A DNA stretch of 48,190 nucleotides from Rhodoferax ferrireducens (lineage in GTDB: Bacteria > Pseudomonadota > Gammaproteobacteria > Burkholderiales > Burkholderiaceae_C). A program made the translations under genes and the position numbers. The notes below the pieces were generated by a model. That model saw only the letters and a list, made by a program, of their open reading frames with translations, had not been told where the DNA came from and searched no databases. Location of the stretch: NCBI RefSeq assembly GCF_003347515.1, contig NZ_QEII01000278.1, positions 1 to 48,190 on the forward strand, read 5' to 3'. Shown here in pieces: positions 8,802-17,003 of this stretch. The number at the start of each line of letters is the position of its first letter. Positions within the stretch are counted from its first letter, which is position 1.

Positions 8802-9305
8802 TTAGCCCAGCAGCTCCACTAACCGCGCCAACGCGTGCCGCACGGTCGCCGCCCGCACTTGCGCCCGGTCGCCGTCAAAGTGGCATTTCTCGGTCACCAC
8901 CTGCCCCGGCACGGCGAAGCCGAACCAGACCGTGCCGACCGGCTTGGCCGGGCTGCCGCCGGTGGGGCCGGCGACGCCGGTGACGGCCACGGCCACCTGA
9001 GCGTGCGAATGCGCCAGGGCGCCTTCCACCATGGCGCGCGCCACACCTTCACAGACGGCGCCGGCGCGGCGTAGCAAGCGCTCTTCAACGCCCAGCAACT
9101 CGGTTTTGGCGTCGTTGGAGTAGGTGACAAAACCGCGGTCAAACCAGTTGCTGGAGCCGGCCAAGTCAGTGCAGGCGGCTGAAATCATGCCGCCGGTGCA
9201 GCTTTCGGCGGTGACCAGCTTCAAACCTTTTATTTGGAGTAAATCAGCCACTAGCCCGCACAGGTAGGGTGTAAATAGCTCTTCTTTTGATAGTGATTGA
9301 GTCAT
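8802..9305 (-). CDS. pncC: Nicotinamide-nucleotide amidohydrolase PncC (CinA C-terminal domain)
   Basis: A 167-aa stand-alone CinA C-terminal domain that deamidates nicotinamide mononucleotide in the NAD salvage cycle. It carries the family blocks TAESCTGG, AGSSNWFDRGFVTYSN, AVAVTGVAGPTGGSPAKPVGTVWFGFA and FDGDRAQVR. The ATG overlaps the pgpA stop (ATGA), so the two are coupled. The first about 28 residues are encoded by DNA that shares the skeleton of the dispersed repeat found at 37700 and 40505, so this end of the protein seems to have been recruited from a repeat. Confidence 0.88.
   Translation of the reverse strand: MTQSLSKEELFTPYLCGLVADLLQIKGLKLVTAESCTGGMISAACTDLAGSSNWFDRGFVTYSNDAKTELLGVEERLLRRAGAVCEGVARAMVEGALAHSHAQVAVAVTGVAGPTGGSPAKPVGTVWFGFAVPGQVVTEKCHFDGDRAQVRAATVRHALARLVELLG
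9240..9295 (-). repeat. Divergent dispersed-repeat copy within the pncC start
   Basis: Read on the minus strand this segment has the landmarks CACTAT, AGCT and GGCTAG at exactly the same spacing (19 bases from CACTAT to the end of AGCT, then 20 bases to GGCTAG) as the repeat copies at 37700 and 40505. The spacer sequences have diverged. It encodes the N-terminal helix of PncC. The match is by eye and could be tested with a genome-wide repeat model. Confidence 0.5.
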
Positions 9306-9883
9306 AAATAAAACCTCCAGGCAGCGATCGCCAGCAGGGCGCAAGCCGCCGCCACCAGATCGTCCAGCATGATGCCAAAGCCGGCCTTGCGCCAGGCTGC
9401 GGGGTCGGTGGCGGTATCGACGTCATGAAACAGCGCGTCCGCCCAACCCACCGGGCCGGGCTTGACCGCATCAAAGAAACGGAACAGGGCGAAGGCCACC
9501 AACTGGCCTAACCAGCCCGCAGGTGTGACCAGCCACAGCACCAGCCAGAAGGCGGCGATCTCGTCCCACACCACGCTGCCCGGGTCGAGCACGCGCATGT
9601 TTCTGGCTGTGACGGTGCTGGCCCACCAGCCCAGGGGCAGCGACAAGGTAATCAGCACGGCCCAGCGCATGTCGTTCATCCACGGCTGCAGCGCCACAAA
9701 CGCCAGCCAGGCCCATAAAGTGCCGGCCGTGCCGGGCGCCACCGGGCTTAAGCCCGAGCCGAAACCCATGGCGATGAAGTGCGCCGGGTGCGACAGCATG
9801 AAGCGGGCGCTGGGCCGCACCGGGTCGGATGGCGTGGGGTGGTTTGTCACCCGGTTATCAGGAAAAGACTCGTTATCAAGCAT
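9302..9883 (-). CDS. pgpA: Phosphatidylglycerophosphatase A
   Basis: A 193-aa inner-membrane enzyme that dephosphorylates phosphatidylglycerophosphate in phospholipid synthesis. Family marks are GSGLSPVAPGTAGTLWA (about 41-57), DPGSVVWDEI and the terminal GFGIMLDDLVAA. Several hydrophobic helices are visible. The enzyme is about 20 residues longer at the N-terminus than E. coli PgpA, and Met29 is an alternative start; neither start has a clear ribosome site. It is translationally coupled to pncC. Confidence 0.9.
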   Translation of the reverse strand: MLDNESFPDNRVTNHPTPSDPVRPSARFMLSHPAHFIAMGFGSGLSPVAPGTAGTLWAWLAFVALQPWMNDMRWAVLITLSLPLGWWASTVTARNMRVLDPGSVVWDEIAAFWLVLWLVTPAGWLGQLVAFALFRFFDAVKPGPVGWADALFHDVDTATDPAAWRKAGFGIMLDDLVAAACALLAIAAWRFYL

Positions 9884-9890
9884 GGCGCGA

Positions 9891-10820
9891 TTATCGTGGC
9901 GCAGGGCCTGGCGCTTGTGTCATCTTCGCCAGCCACCCAGCCCAGTAATCGATGCAGGCGCGGATCTTGGGCAGGCGGTGGCGTTCCTGCAGCATCACGG
10001 CATAAATCGGCACGCGCGGGCTGGCGAAGTGGTCTGGCAGCAGCGACACCAAGGCACCCCGGACGACTAGCGGGCGCGCCAGCAGGTCCATCAGGCGGCC
10101 AATGCCGACCCCTTGCTCCACCAGGCTCATCATCACGGCCGAGTTGTCGGTGCGGGTGTGTCCGGCCACCACCAGTTCACTGCTGCCCTTGGGGGGCGGG
10201 CTGGCATGGAAGGGCCAGCGATTGAGCAGCGGATTGGCGCTGTTGGCGAGCAGGTGATGCTGCGCCAGCTCGTCCGGGTGCTGCGGTGTGCCGTAGCGGG
10301 CCAGGTAGGCGGGCGCCGCATACAGCGAGCGGCTGTAGTCGCCGATCTGGCGCGCCACCAGCGTCTCGCTGTTGGGCGTGCCGGTGCGAATGGCGATGTC
10401 GATGCCCTCGCGCGCCATGTCGGCCATGCGGTCGTCGGCGGCGATGTCGATGTGCAGTTGCGGGTATTGCTGGTAGAGCCCGTTCAGGCTGGGCGCAATC
10501 ACCATCTGCGCCAGCAAGGGGCTCATGCTCACCCGCACCCAGCCGCTCGGGCCGGTCAGCTTGCCGGTCAGCTCGCTGCCGAGTTCCGCCGTGGTGTCCA
10601 GCAGGCGCCGGCCGTAGGCCAGAAATGTGTCGCCCTCGTCGGTCAGGCTCAGGCCATGGGTGCTGCGGTGCAGCAGGCGCACGCCGCAAGCCGCTTCCAG
10701 CCGCGCCAGCGAACGCGTGACCTGGCTGACAGTCACGTCGCGTTCGCGGGCGGCGGCCGAGAGGGTGCCCAGTTCGGCGATGCGGGCGAACAGGGCGACG
10801 TCATCGAGTTGGAGTTGCAT
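9891..10820 (-). CDS. LysR-type transcriptional regulator
   Basis: A 309-aa LysR regulator with an N-terminal winged helix-turn-helix (about 4-63, FARIAELGTLSAAARERDVTVSQVTRSLARLE) and a type 2 periplasmic-binding-like effector domain (from about 92). Its gene is divergent from the small gene at 10949, with a 128-bp gap holding palindromes that suit a LysR operator. No effector can be named. It belongs to the large CrgA/DsdC-like subgroup common in Burkholderiales. Confidence 0.88.
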   Translation of the reverse strand: MQLQLDDVALFARIAELGTLSAAARERDVTVSQVTRSLARLEAACGVRLLHRSTHGLSLTDEGDTFLAYGRRLLDTTAELGSELTGKLTGPSGWVRVSMSPLLAQMVIAPSLNGLYQQYPQLHIDIAADDRMADMAREGIDIAIRTGTPNSETLVARQIGDYSRSLYAAPAYLARYGTPQHPDELAQHHLLANSANPLLNRWPFHASPPPKGSSELVVAGHTRTDNSAVMMSLVEQGVGIGRLMDLLARPLVVRGALVSLLPDHFASPRVPIYAVMLQERHRLPKIRACIDYWAGWLAKMTQAPGPAPR

Positions 10821-10841
10821 GGCGGCAATTGTGGTCTGGTA

Positions 10842-10871
10842 TTGCAGTTAATGCAAAACCAATTTGGTTTT
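10842..10871. promoter_or_regulatory. Paired palindromes, probable operator
   Basis: Two adjacent dyads lie between the divergent LysR gene and the gene at 10949: TTGCA-N5-TGCAA (10842-10856) and the perfect 17-base dyad AAAACCAA-T-TTGGTTTT (10855-10871). The first fits the LysR T-N11-A layout. Their place, just upstream of the LysR start and in front of the divergent gene, suggests an autoregulatory operator. Confidence 0.55.
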
Positions 10872-10948
10872 TAAGTGGTTTCCGAGCATTGGTTTATTCA
10901 ATAAAGTTCAAACCATCTTGAATCATCCTTAACCCACCGGAGCCCACC

Positions 10949-11230
10949 ATGTTCACAACCCTTCTCGATGTCACTGCGCAGGCCCGCCTGCACGACCTGG
11001 CCAAAGCCGAGGCCCAGCGCCTGCGCGGCGAAGCCATGCAACATGTCGGCGGCGAAGCCGTGGACGATTTCTGGCGTGGGGCCGACGCCGTCTGGCAGCG
11101 CAGCCTGCAGACCGGCCAGGCTGTGTCCGAGCGAAGTGCGGCGCGCCTGAAGGCCCGGCTGGCACGCCACGGGCGCGAACGCAGTACCAGCACCTCTGCC
11201 CACAAGCCAACAACACCATCAGGAGCCTGA
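10949..11230 (+). CDS. Small hypothetical protein
   Basis: A 93-aa soluble protein, not recognised. It is mainly helical, Ala/Arg-rich, with a Ser/Thr-rich tail after residue 78 and no signal peptide or membrane segment. A GGAG site precedes the ATG, and it is spaced 2 bases from the tautomerase-like gene, so the two form an operon likely controlled by the divergent LysR regulator. Similar proteins may be annotated as hypothetical in related genomes; I cannot assign a role. Confidence 0.6.
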   Translation: MFTTLLDVTAQARLHDLAKAEAQRLRGEAMQHVGGEAVDDFWRGADAVWQRSLQTGQAVSERSAARLKARLARHGRERSTSTSAHKPTTPSGA

Positions 11231-11232
11231 GC

Positions 11233-11640
11233 ATGCCGACCCTGCAACTCAAAGTCTCGCCCCTGCAAAACCCCTCGCACTACCGCGCGCTGGCGGGCGC
11301 ACTCACCCGGCTGACGGCCTTGCATCTGGGCAAACGCCCGGAGGTCACGGCCGTGATGATTGACGATGTGCCGGCCGCCCGCTGGCACATCGGCGGCAGC
11401 GATGTGACCGGGCCGACGGCGTTCCTGGAGATCAGCATCACCGCCGGCACCAACACGGCGCAGGAAAAAGAAGCCTTCATTGCCGCCGCGTTCGAGGAAC
11501 TGCAGCACCAGCTGGGCCGCGGCCAGCCGTTGGCCCTCGCCAGTTACGTCATCGTGCGCGAGGTACCCGCCACCGACTGGGGTTACGGCGGCCAGACCCA
11601 GGCGGCGCGCCGGCAAACCCGCGCGCCAGTGGCGGCTTAA
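11233..11640 (+). CDS. Tautomerase-family protein
   Basis: A 135-aa protein that starts Met-Pro, so a free N-terminal proline would be exposed after Met removal, the catalytic base of the 4-oxalocrotonate tautomerase superfamily. The body (LTRLTALHLGKRPEVTAVMIDDVPAARWHIGG...FLEISITAGTNTAQEKEAFI) matches the beta-alpha-beta fold and the small-molecule isomerase theme of that family. The substrate is unknown. An AGGAG site lies 7 bases before the ATG. It is co-transcribed with the small gene upstream. Confidence 0.75.
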   Translation: MPTLQLKVSPLQNPSHYRALAGALTRLTALHLGKRPEVTAVMIDDVPAARWHIGGSDVTGPTAFLEISITAGTNTAQEKEAFIAAAFEELQHQLGRGQPLALASYVIVREVPATDWGYGGQTQAARRQTRAPVAA

Positions 11641-11646
11641 GGGGGC

Positions 11647-13596
11647 TCAGCGGCCCGCGCGCCCTTCGAGTTTGGCTTTCAGAAAACCGCCCGTGCCGTA
11701 GCGGGTCACGCGGCTGTAATAGCGCTGCGTCAGCCGCTGCACCATGGCGGAGTAAGCATCCGTCAGCGCGGGCGCAATGTTGAAGCCGTCGTAGTTCACC
11801 ACCACCGCCACCCGCTCGCCCTGTGATGCCAGGGGTGCCAGCAGTTGCGTGACCTGCGCTTCAACGGCCGCAATGTCGTCAGCACTGTCGATCGAGAGCC
11901 CCTCAAAGTTGATGAACAACAGACGGTGTTCGCGGTCCAGCTCCAGGCGCTGGGCCAGGGGCGTCGCCAGCAGGCGTTCGCGCAGGCCCATGGTCTCGGG
12001 GGCAAACAGCACGGCGTCCATGCTCTTCAGGTGCGGACTGATCAGCGGCAGAAAGTCCATGTGCAGCAACACATCGCGTTGCAAGTCCACCCCGGGGGCG
12101 AGTTCGATCAACTCCAGCGCGGGTTCCTCGGGGGTGCCCGCCAGCCGGAACACGCAGCGCTCAGTCACGTACAAGACCTGCTGACCGCGCGCCCGCGCCA
12201 CCCGGCCGCTGAAGGTGCGGTGTTCCACCTGCTGCACAAACTTGCGCTGCGTGCCTTCGCTGCGAATCTGCAGGCGGCCGTTGTCGACCTCCACCTGCAA
12301 ATCGCCGGCCGTGAAAGTGCCGACAAAAACCACGGTTTTGGCGTTCTGGCTGATGTTGATAAAGCCGCCGGCCCCCGCCAGCCGGGCACCAAATTTGCTG
12401 ACGTTGAGGTTGCCCTGCGCATCGGCCTGTGCCAGTCCCAAAAATGCAATGTCCAGTCCACCGCCATCGTAAAAGTCAAACTGGCTGGGTTGGTCGATGA
12501 TGGCCTGGGTGTTGACCGCGGCGCCAAAGCTCAGGCCACCGGCCGGTATGCCGCCGATCACGCCGGGCTCGGTGCTCAGGGTCAGCAGGTCGATCACTTT
12601 TTCTTCAGCGGCCACCGAGGCCACGCCCTCGGGCATGCCAATGCCCAGGTTGACCACGCTATTGGCTTTGAGCTCCAAGGCGGCGCGCCGGGCAATCACC
12701 TTGCGCGCGGTCAGCGCCATCGACGGCAGCGAATCCATGGGGATGCGGATCTCGCCCGAGTAAGCCGGGTTGTAGGCCTCCGAGAAGGTTTGCATGTGGT
12801 GTGCCGGGTCGGTGGCAATCACCACCGCGTCGACCAGCACGCCGGGCACTTTCACATGGCGCGGGTTCAGGGTGCCGCGCTCGGCCAGGCGCTCCACTTG
12901 CGCGATGACGATGCCGCCGCTGTTGTGCGCCGCCATGGCAATGGCCAGGGCTTCCAGGGTCAGGGCTTCGCGCTCCATGGTCAGGTTGCCATCGGGATCG
13001 GCCGTGGTGGCGCGGATGATGCCGACGGTGATCGGAAAGGCCTTGTAGAACAGGTAATCCTTGCCGTCGATCTTGATGCGGCGCACCAGGTCTTCGGTGG
13101 TGCATTGGTTGACTTTGCCGCCGCCGTGAATCGGGTCGACAAACGTGTCCAGGCCGACATGGGTCAGGGTGCCGGGTTTGCCGGCGGCAATGTCCCGGAA
13201 CAGATGCGCCAGCACGCCTTGGGGCAGGTTGTAGGCCTCGATCTTGTTGTTCACGGCCAGCTCTTGCAGCGCCGGCACCAGGCCCCAGTGGCCACCGATG
13301 ACGCGGCGCAACAGCCCGGCGTGGCCCAGGTGGTTCAGGCCGCGGGTTTTGCCGTCGCCTTGGCCCGCGGCATAGACCAGGGTCAGGTCGCGCGGGGCGC
13401 CCTGGCCGGTCTCCGTCTGGGTTTGCAGAAAACGCGCTTCCAGCGCCACCGCGATTTCTTCGGCGAAACCAATGCCGACAAAGCCGCCGGTGGCCACGGT
13501 GTCGCCATCGTGGATCAGGCGCACGGCCTCGGCCGCGCTGACCACCTTGTTGCGTCGCATACCGGTCGGTTGCGGATCGTTGAAATGCGTGTGCAT
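11647..13596 (-). CDS. Acyl-CoA:acetate/3-ketoacid CoA-transferase, single chain
   Basis: A 649-aa fused family I CoA-transferase that combines the alpha (about 10-260) and beta (about 290-505) halves in one chain, as in YdiF and propionate CoA-transferase. Glu343 in STEPGVIGG is the expected catalytic glutamate that forms the covalent glutamyl-CoA, and [11 protein letters not shown] is the N-terminal CoA-loop. Beyond the transferase core lies a C-terminal extension of roughly 120 residues that is not part of classic YdiF. I chose the ATG at 13596, which has a GAAGG site; the frame extends five codons further to a TTG. The acyl substrate is unknown. Confidence 0.85.
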   Translation of the reverse strand: MHTHFNDPQPTGMRRNKVVSAAEAVRLIHDGDTVATGGFVGIGFAEEIAVALEARFLQTQTETGQGAPRDLTLVYAAGQGDGKTRGLNHLGHAGLLRRVIGGHWGLVPALQELAVNNKIEAYNLPQGVLAHLFRDIAAGKPGTLTHVGLDTFVDPIHGGGKVNQCTTEDLVRRIKIDGKDYLFYKAFPITVGIIRATTADPDGNLTMEREALTLEALAIAMAAHNSGGIVIAQVERLAERGTLNPRHVKVPGVLVDAVVIATDPAHHMQTFSEAYNPAYSGEIRIPMDSLPSMALTARKVIARRAALELKANSVVNLGIGMPEGVASVAAEEKVIDLLTLSTEPGVIGGIPAGGLSFGAAVNTQAIIDQPSQFDFYDGGGLDIAFLGLAQADAQGNLNVSKFGARLAGAGGFINISQNAKTVVFVGTFTAGDLQVEVDNGRLQIRSEGTQRKFVQQVEHRTFSGRVARARGQQVLYVTERCVFRLAGTPEEPALELIELAPGVDLQRDVLLHMDFLPLISPHLKSMDAVLFAPETMGLRERLLATPLAQRLELDREHRLLFINFEGLSIDSADDIAAVEAQVTQLLAPLASQGERVAVVVNYDGFNIAPALTDAYSAMVQRLTQRYYSRVTRYGTGGFLKAKLEGRAGR

Positions 13597-13657
13597 GCGG
13601 TGGACCTTCAAATGGCGAGTTTTGTCGCGCCAAGGATAGCCGACAAGCCGCGCGCCC

Positions 13658-13690
13658 GACAGGCTTTTTCAGACCAATTCAAAGCCTGTC
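13658..13690 (-). terminator. Perfect 10-bp inverted repeat after the SRPBCC gene
   Basis: GACAGGCTTT and its exact complement AAAGCCTGTC are separated by 13 bases, directly after the stop of the double-SRPBCC gene and before the CoA-transferase start. In the direction of transcription no T-run follows, so it is either a weak terminator, a processing hairpin or an operator. Confidence 0.4.
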
Positions 13691-14664
13691 TAAGCCCGTG
13701 CCAGGAATTCCTGCAAGAGGTCCAGCGACTGGTTGCCATCCTTGATGGTGCCCATGTCCCGCACCATCTGGTCGCGCCGGGCGGCTGTGGGAAAGAGCAT
13801 GAACAGGCTCAGATACGTCTTGTCCCCGTGCTCGGCAAAGCTGACGGTGCTGCGGAAGTGGATGGGGCCGTCCGGCACGTCATCGCAGTGCTCGTACACC
13901 AGGCGTTCCGGTGCCAACACCGCGTCGTACACCAGTTTATGGCGGTAAATCGTGGCGTCCGGCCCCTGCAGGGTGAAGCGCCATACGCCACCTTCGCGCA
14001 CGTCCATCGACGCGCTGGTGGTGCGAAAGCCGCGTGGCCCCCACCACTGCACCACCTGCGCCGGATCAGTCCAGGCGGCAAAGACGCGTTCGCGGGGCGC
14101 ATCGATGAGGCGGTTGACCAGGATGTGCCGGTCGGCCGCGCCCGATTCATGGACCACGAGCGTGTCGAGCCGCTCCAGGCTTTGCGACCAGCCGTCCAGC
14201 ATGCCCATTTTCAGCAGGGCGTCACGGATGGCGGCGGATTCAAAACGCGTGCGAATGCTCAATTGGGTCGCTTCGCCCAGGTTATCGAAGGTGGCGGTCA
14301 GCGTCATCACGCCAGCCGGGTTGTCGTCGCCCGGCGCCCGGTTGGCGCGCACCAGGTCATGCCACGCCGGCGGGTGCTCCGTGCAGTCCATGGTCATCAC
14401 CAGGCGTTCGATCGGCTTCACTTCTCGGAACTCGCCGGTGAGGGAAAAGTCCACGCCGTCGGCACTGCGCATCACCACGCGGTAGGCGCCGCCCACGCGC
14501 ACATCCATGTCGCACTGCGGGATGTCAAAGCCGTGCGGACCCCACCAGCGCTTCAGGTGGTTCGGTTCGGTCCAGGCTTGCCACACCAGTGCACGCGCGG
14601 CGTGCAGCAGGCGGGAAATGGCAAATTCGTCGGCGGCGACAGGCCGCAGGGTGCTGGTATCCAT
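13690..14664 (-). CDS. Double SRPBCC/AHSA1-domain protein
   Basis: A 324-aa soluble protein with two tandem AHSA1-type START-like domains: the first about 15-165 (RLLHAARALVWQAWTEPNHLKRWWGP) and the second about 175-322 (RLIDAPRERVFAAWTDPAQVVQWWGPRGF). Each domain has the hallmark RxxxAPRxxVxxAWTDPxxxxxWWGP block. Such proteins bind hydrophobic ligands and often lie beside ArsR regulators, which I do not see here. The ATG at 14664 has an AGGAGG site, so the 52 upstream codons in the frame are excluded. Confidence 0.85.
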   Translation of the reverse strand: MDTSTLRPVAADEFAISRLLHAARALVWQAWTEPNHLKRWWGPHGFDIPQCDMDVRVGGAYRVVMRSADGVDFSLTGEFREVKPIERLVMTMDCTEHPPAWHDLVRANRAPGDDNPAGVMTLTATFDNLGEATQLSIRTRFESAAIRDALLKMGMLDGWSQSLERLDTLVVHESGAADRHILVNRLIDAPRERVFAAWTDPAQVVQWWGPRGFRTTSASMDVREGGVWRFTLQGPDATIYRHKLVYDAVLAPERLVYEHCDDVPDGPIHFRSTVSFAEHGDKTYLSLFMLFPTAARRDQMVRDMGTIKDGNQSLDLLQEFLARA

Positions 14665-14871
14665 GGTCAGGCCTCCTGTGTCAGTTGGGGCAGAGTGACT
14701 GAACTCATTAAAGTGAGGGAGAAGCAAGTTTTCAAGTCTGTTTTTCTGACACCCTGCAGCCCGCCTGACATCCTCCAGCCCGTCGCTGGTGAAGCGCACG
14801 GGCTGGTCCGTTGCTACCATTTGGCTTCCTTATCTTTCCCGGTTCAGCTTCGGAGGTTGTCGGCATGAATC

Positions 14872-15495
14872 ATGTTCGATATCTCCGCGTTTGTGCAAGG
14901 CTTCGCCCTCGGGCTTGGCATGTTTGTGTGCCCTGGACCTAAAGACGTCCTGATTCTGCGGCAAGCCTTGTTTCAACGACCTGCAACTGAACTGCTGGCC
15001 GTGGGTGTGCTCAGCGACGCGCTTCTGATTGGCTTGGGAATGGCCGGCGCCTCCGCAGCGCTGGGTCGTGCCCCGGCGCTGCAGACCGCCGCCTTATGGC
15101 TGGGTGTTGCCCTGATGGTTGGACACGGTCTGCTGGCCGCAAGGCGGGCTTTCGTCGGCGCAGCAGGTGTCTCGTGGCTCGCCCATCAAGACGCCGTCAT
15201 GACCCGGGGGAGGAGCCTTGCTGCGCTGCTGACAGTTTCGCTCCTCAACCCGGTGGCGTGGTTGGACACCGTGCTGGTGATAGGAACGTATGGCGCTGCC
15301 TTGCCCGGAGCGAAACAGATGAGCTTTGCATTCGGCGCGACCTCGGCCTCATTCATGTGGTTTCTCGCGCTGGTGACGGGTGCACGCAGCGCCCAGAGAC
15401 TGATGACCGAACCCAAGGCCTGGCAGGCTCTGGATGCGTTTGTAGCGGCCGCCATGATGGGTCTGGCGGCTTATGTTGTGAGTGGCTTGCGCTGA
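14872..15495 (+). CDS. LysE/ArgO-family amino acid exporter
   Basis: A 207-aa membrane protein with five or six hydrophobic helices. The N-terminal block FVQGFALGLGMFVCPGPKDVLILRQ and the central LLTVSLLNPVAWLDTVLVIG are characteristic of the LysE/ArgO exporters, which expel basic amino acids such as arginine or lysine. The substrate is not determined by the sequence. A GGAGG lies about 14 bases before the ATG. The gene converges with the HxlR gene. Confidence 0.82.
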   Translation: MFDISAFVQGFALGLGMFVCPGPKDVLILRQALFQRPATELLAVGVLSDALLIGLGMAGASAALGRAPALQTAALWLGVALMVGHGLLAARRAFVGAAGVSWLAHQDAVMTRGRSLAALLTVSLLNPVAWLDTVLVIGTYGAALPGAKQMSFAFGATSASFMWFLALVTGARSAQRLMTEPKAWQALDAFVAAAMMGLAAYVVSGLR

Positions 15496-15506
15496 CGGCG
15501 TATTTC

Positions 15507-15893
15507 TTACAGCGCTTCATGCCGGGGCGGCGGCACATAGGCGGACCGGGCCTCGCGAACCAGTTCATGGTTTTGCTCGGCCCACTGGAGCAGCTTTCGC
15601 ATCGGCTCCAGGAAGGAATGCCCCAGCGGCGTCAGCGCGTAATCCACGCGCGGGGGGATGGTGGCAAAGGCGGTGCGCGACACCAGGCCGTCCTGCTCCA
15701 GCCGGCGTAGCGTTTGCGACAGCATGCGCTGCGAGATGTCGCCAATCTCGTTCTTGAGGGCACTGAAGCGCAGGCGCTCATGGTCGCCCAGCGTGAACAG
15801 GATCAGCATGCTCCAGCGGTCGCCCATGCGCTCCAGCACATCGCGAATCGGGCAGCGCTCGGCCCAGTCGACTTTCGATTTATGCACCGTCAT
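15507..15893 (-). CDS. HxlR-family redox-type repressor (QorR/YtfH-like)
   Basis: A 128-aa winged-helix HxlR regulator. The N-terminal Cys14 in CPIRDVLERMGDRWSMLIL is the cysteine that senses quinones or electrophiles in QorR/YodB-type members. The recognition region is ALKNEIGDISQRMLSQTLRRLEQDGLV. Its divergent neighbour is a QorB-like quinone reductase, the same arrangement as ytfH-qorB, so it probably represses that gene until quinones or diamide-like stress modify Cys14. Confidence 0.87.
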   Translation of the reverse strand: MTVHKSKVDWAERCPIRDVLERMGDRWSMLILFTLGDHERLRFSALKNEIGDISQRMLSQTLRRLEQDGLVSRTAFATIPPRVDYALTPLGHSFLEPMRKLLQWAEQNHELVREARSAYVPPPRHEAL

Positions 15894-15949
15894 GCCGGCT
15901 CCTTGGGGGGTGGTTACGTGCGTGATACCAGGTGACTTTTGAAACCCTG

Positions 15950-16025
15950 CTTGAATTTCAAGTTCAAGTCAGTACCATTACATCAGCAACGCTAAATAGA
16001 AAAGTTGGTTCCAAATATATACCAA
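15950..16025. promoter_or_regulatory. HxlR operator candidates
   Basis: The 206-bp divergent gap holds the perfect dyad CTTGAA-T-TTCAAG (15950-15962), directly followed by another TTCAAG, and a second inverted repeat TTGGT-N11-ACCAA (16005-16025). Either is suited to a dimeric HxlR repressor controlling both genes. Confidence 0.5.
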
Positions 16026-16099
16026 TTGAACGTGCTGGCTTTGCATCCTGGCGAAGCCTGTTTTTAACCCTGTAGTTTCAACGTCAAAGGAAATCCCTC

Positions 16100-16987
16100 A
16101 TGTCCGACACCTTGCTCGTCACCGGCGCCTCTGGCCACCTGGGCCGCCGCGTCATCCATCACCTGCTGCAAACCCTGAAGGTGCCCGCCGGCCGCATCAT
16201 CGCCACCACCCGCAAGCCCGAGACCCTGGCCGATCTGGCCGCCTTGGGTGTTGTGGTGCGCCAAGCCGACTTCGACGACAGTGCTTCGCTGGCGCAGGCG
16301 TTCGAGGGCGCGCAGTGCCTGTTGCTGGTCAGCACCGACGCGCTCGACCGTCCGGGGCGCCGCCTTGAACAGCACCAGGCTGCCGTGGCCGCGGCAGTCA
16401 AGGCCGGGGTCAAGCATGTGGTCTATACCTCCATGCCCCAACCTGAGCCAGGCTCGCCGATTCCGTTCGCGCCTGACCACTTTGGCACCGAGCAGGCATT
16501 GGCCGCCAGCGCGCTGACCTGGACGGTGTTGCGCAACTGCTGGTACATGGAAAACCTGCAGATGAATTTGCCGCAAGTGCTGGCCGGCGGCCACTGGTAC
16601 ACCGCGGCCGGCGAGGGCAAGATTGCCCATATCTCGCGCGACGATTGCGCCCACGCGGCGGCGCTGGCACTGGCCTCTGCCGCCACGGACAAGGTGACTT
16701 ACAACCTGACAGGCGCCGCAGCCTACAGCACAGCCGAGATCGCCGCGCTGGCCAGCGACGTGTTCGGCAAGCCGATCGCGGTGGTCCAGGTGTCGCCGGA
16801 AGCTTTGGCGCAAGGCATGACCGCTGCCGGTGTTTCGCCCATTTTTGTTCCCTTGCTCGTGGCATTCGACGTGAACACCGCCGCCGGTAACGTGAGCGCG
16901 GTCAGTGGCGACTTCACCAAGCTGACCGGTCGCGCCCCGCGGGCGCTGCGCGACTTCCTGGTAGAAAACCGGGCCGCTTTTTTGTGA
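16100..16987 (+). CDS. NAD(P)H:quinone oxidoreductase, QorB-like (NmrA family)
   Basis: A 295-aa atypical SDR with the N-terminal nucleotide motif LLVTGASGHLGRRV (4-17) and the NmrA-type body (RKPETLADLAALGVVVRQADFDD). It lacks the YxxxK pair, as expected for this family, and WTVLRNCWYMENL is the typical substrate-site block of QorB. It should reduce quinones with NADPH. It is transcribed divergently from the HxlR regulator, and its start has an AAAGGAAA site. Confidence 0.86.
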   Translation: MSDTLLVTGASGHLGRRVIHHLLQTLKVPAGRIIATTRKPETLADLAALGVVVRQADFDDSASLAQAFEGAQCLLLVSTDALDRPGRRLEQHQAAVAAAVKAGVKHVVYTSMPQPEPGSPIPFAPDHFGTEQALAASALTWTVLRNCWYMENLQMNLPQVLAGGHWYTAAGEGKIAHISRDDCAHAAALALASAATDKVTYNLTGAAAYSTAEIAALASDVFGKPIAVVQVSPEALAQGMTAAGVSPIFVPLLVAFDVNTAAGNVSAVSGDFTKLTGRAPRALRDFLVENRAAFL

Positions 16988-17003
16988 CCGGCGCACCTTA
17001 AAT

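Noticed and set aside
11845..14868. 1007-codon open frame on the plus strand
   Set aside because: It lies antisense to the CoA-transferase and double-SRPBCC genes, both of which carry clear family motifs. Long antisense frames are common in GC-rich DNA, and the product has low-complexity His/Gln/Arg composition.
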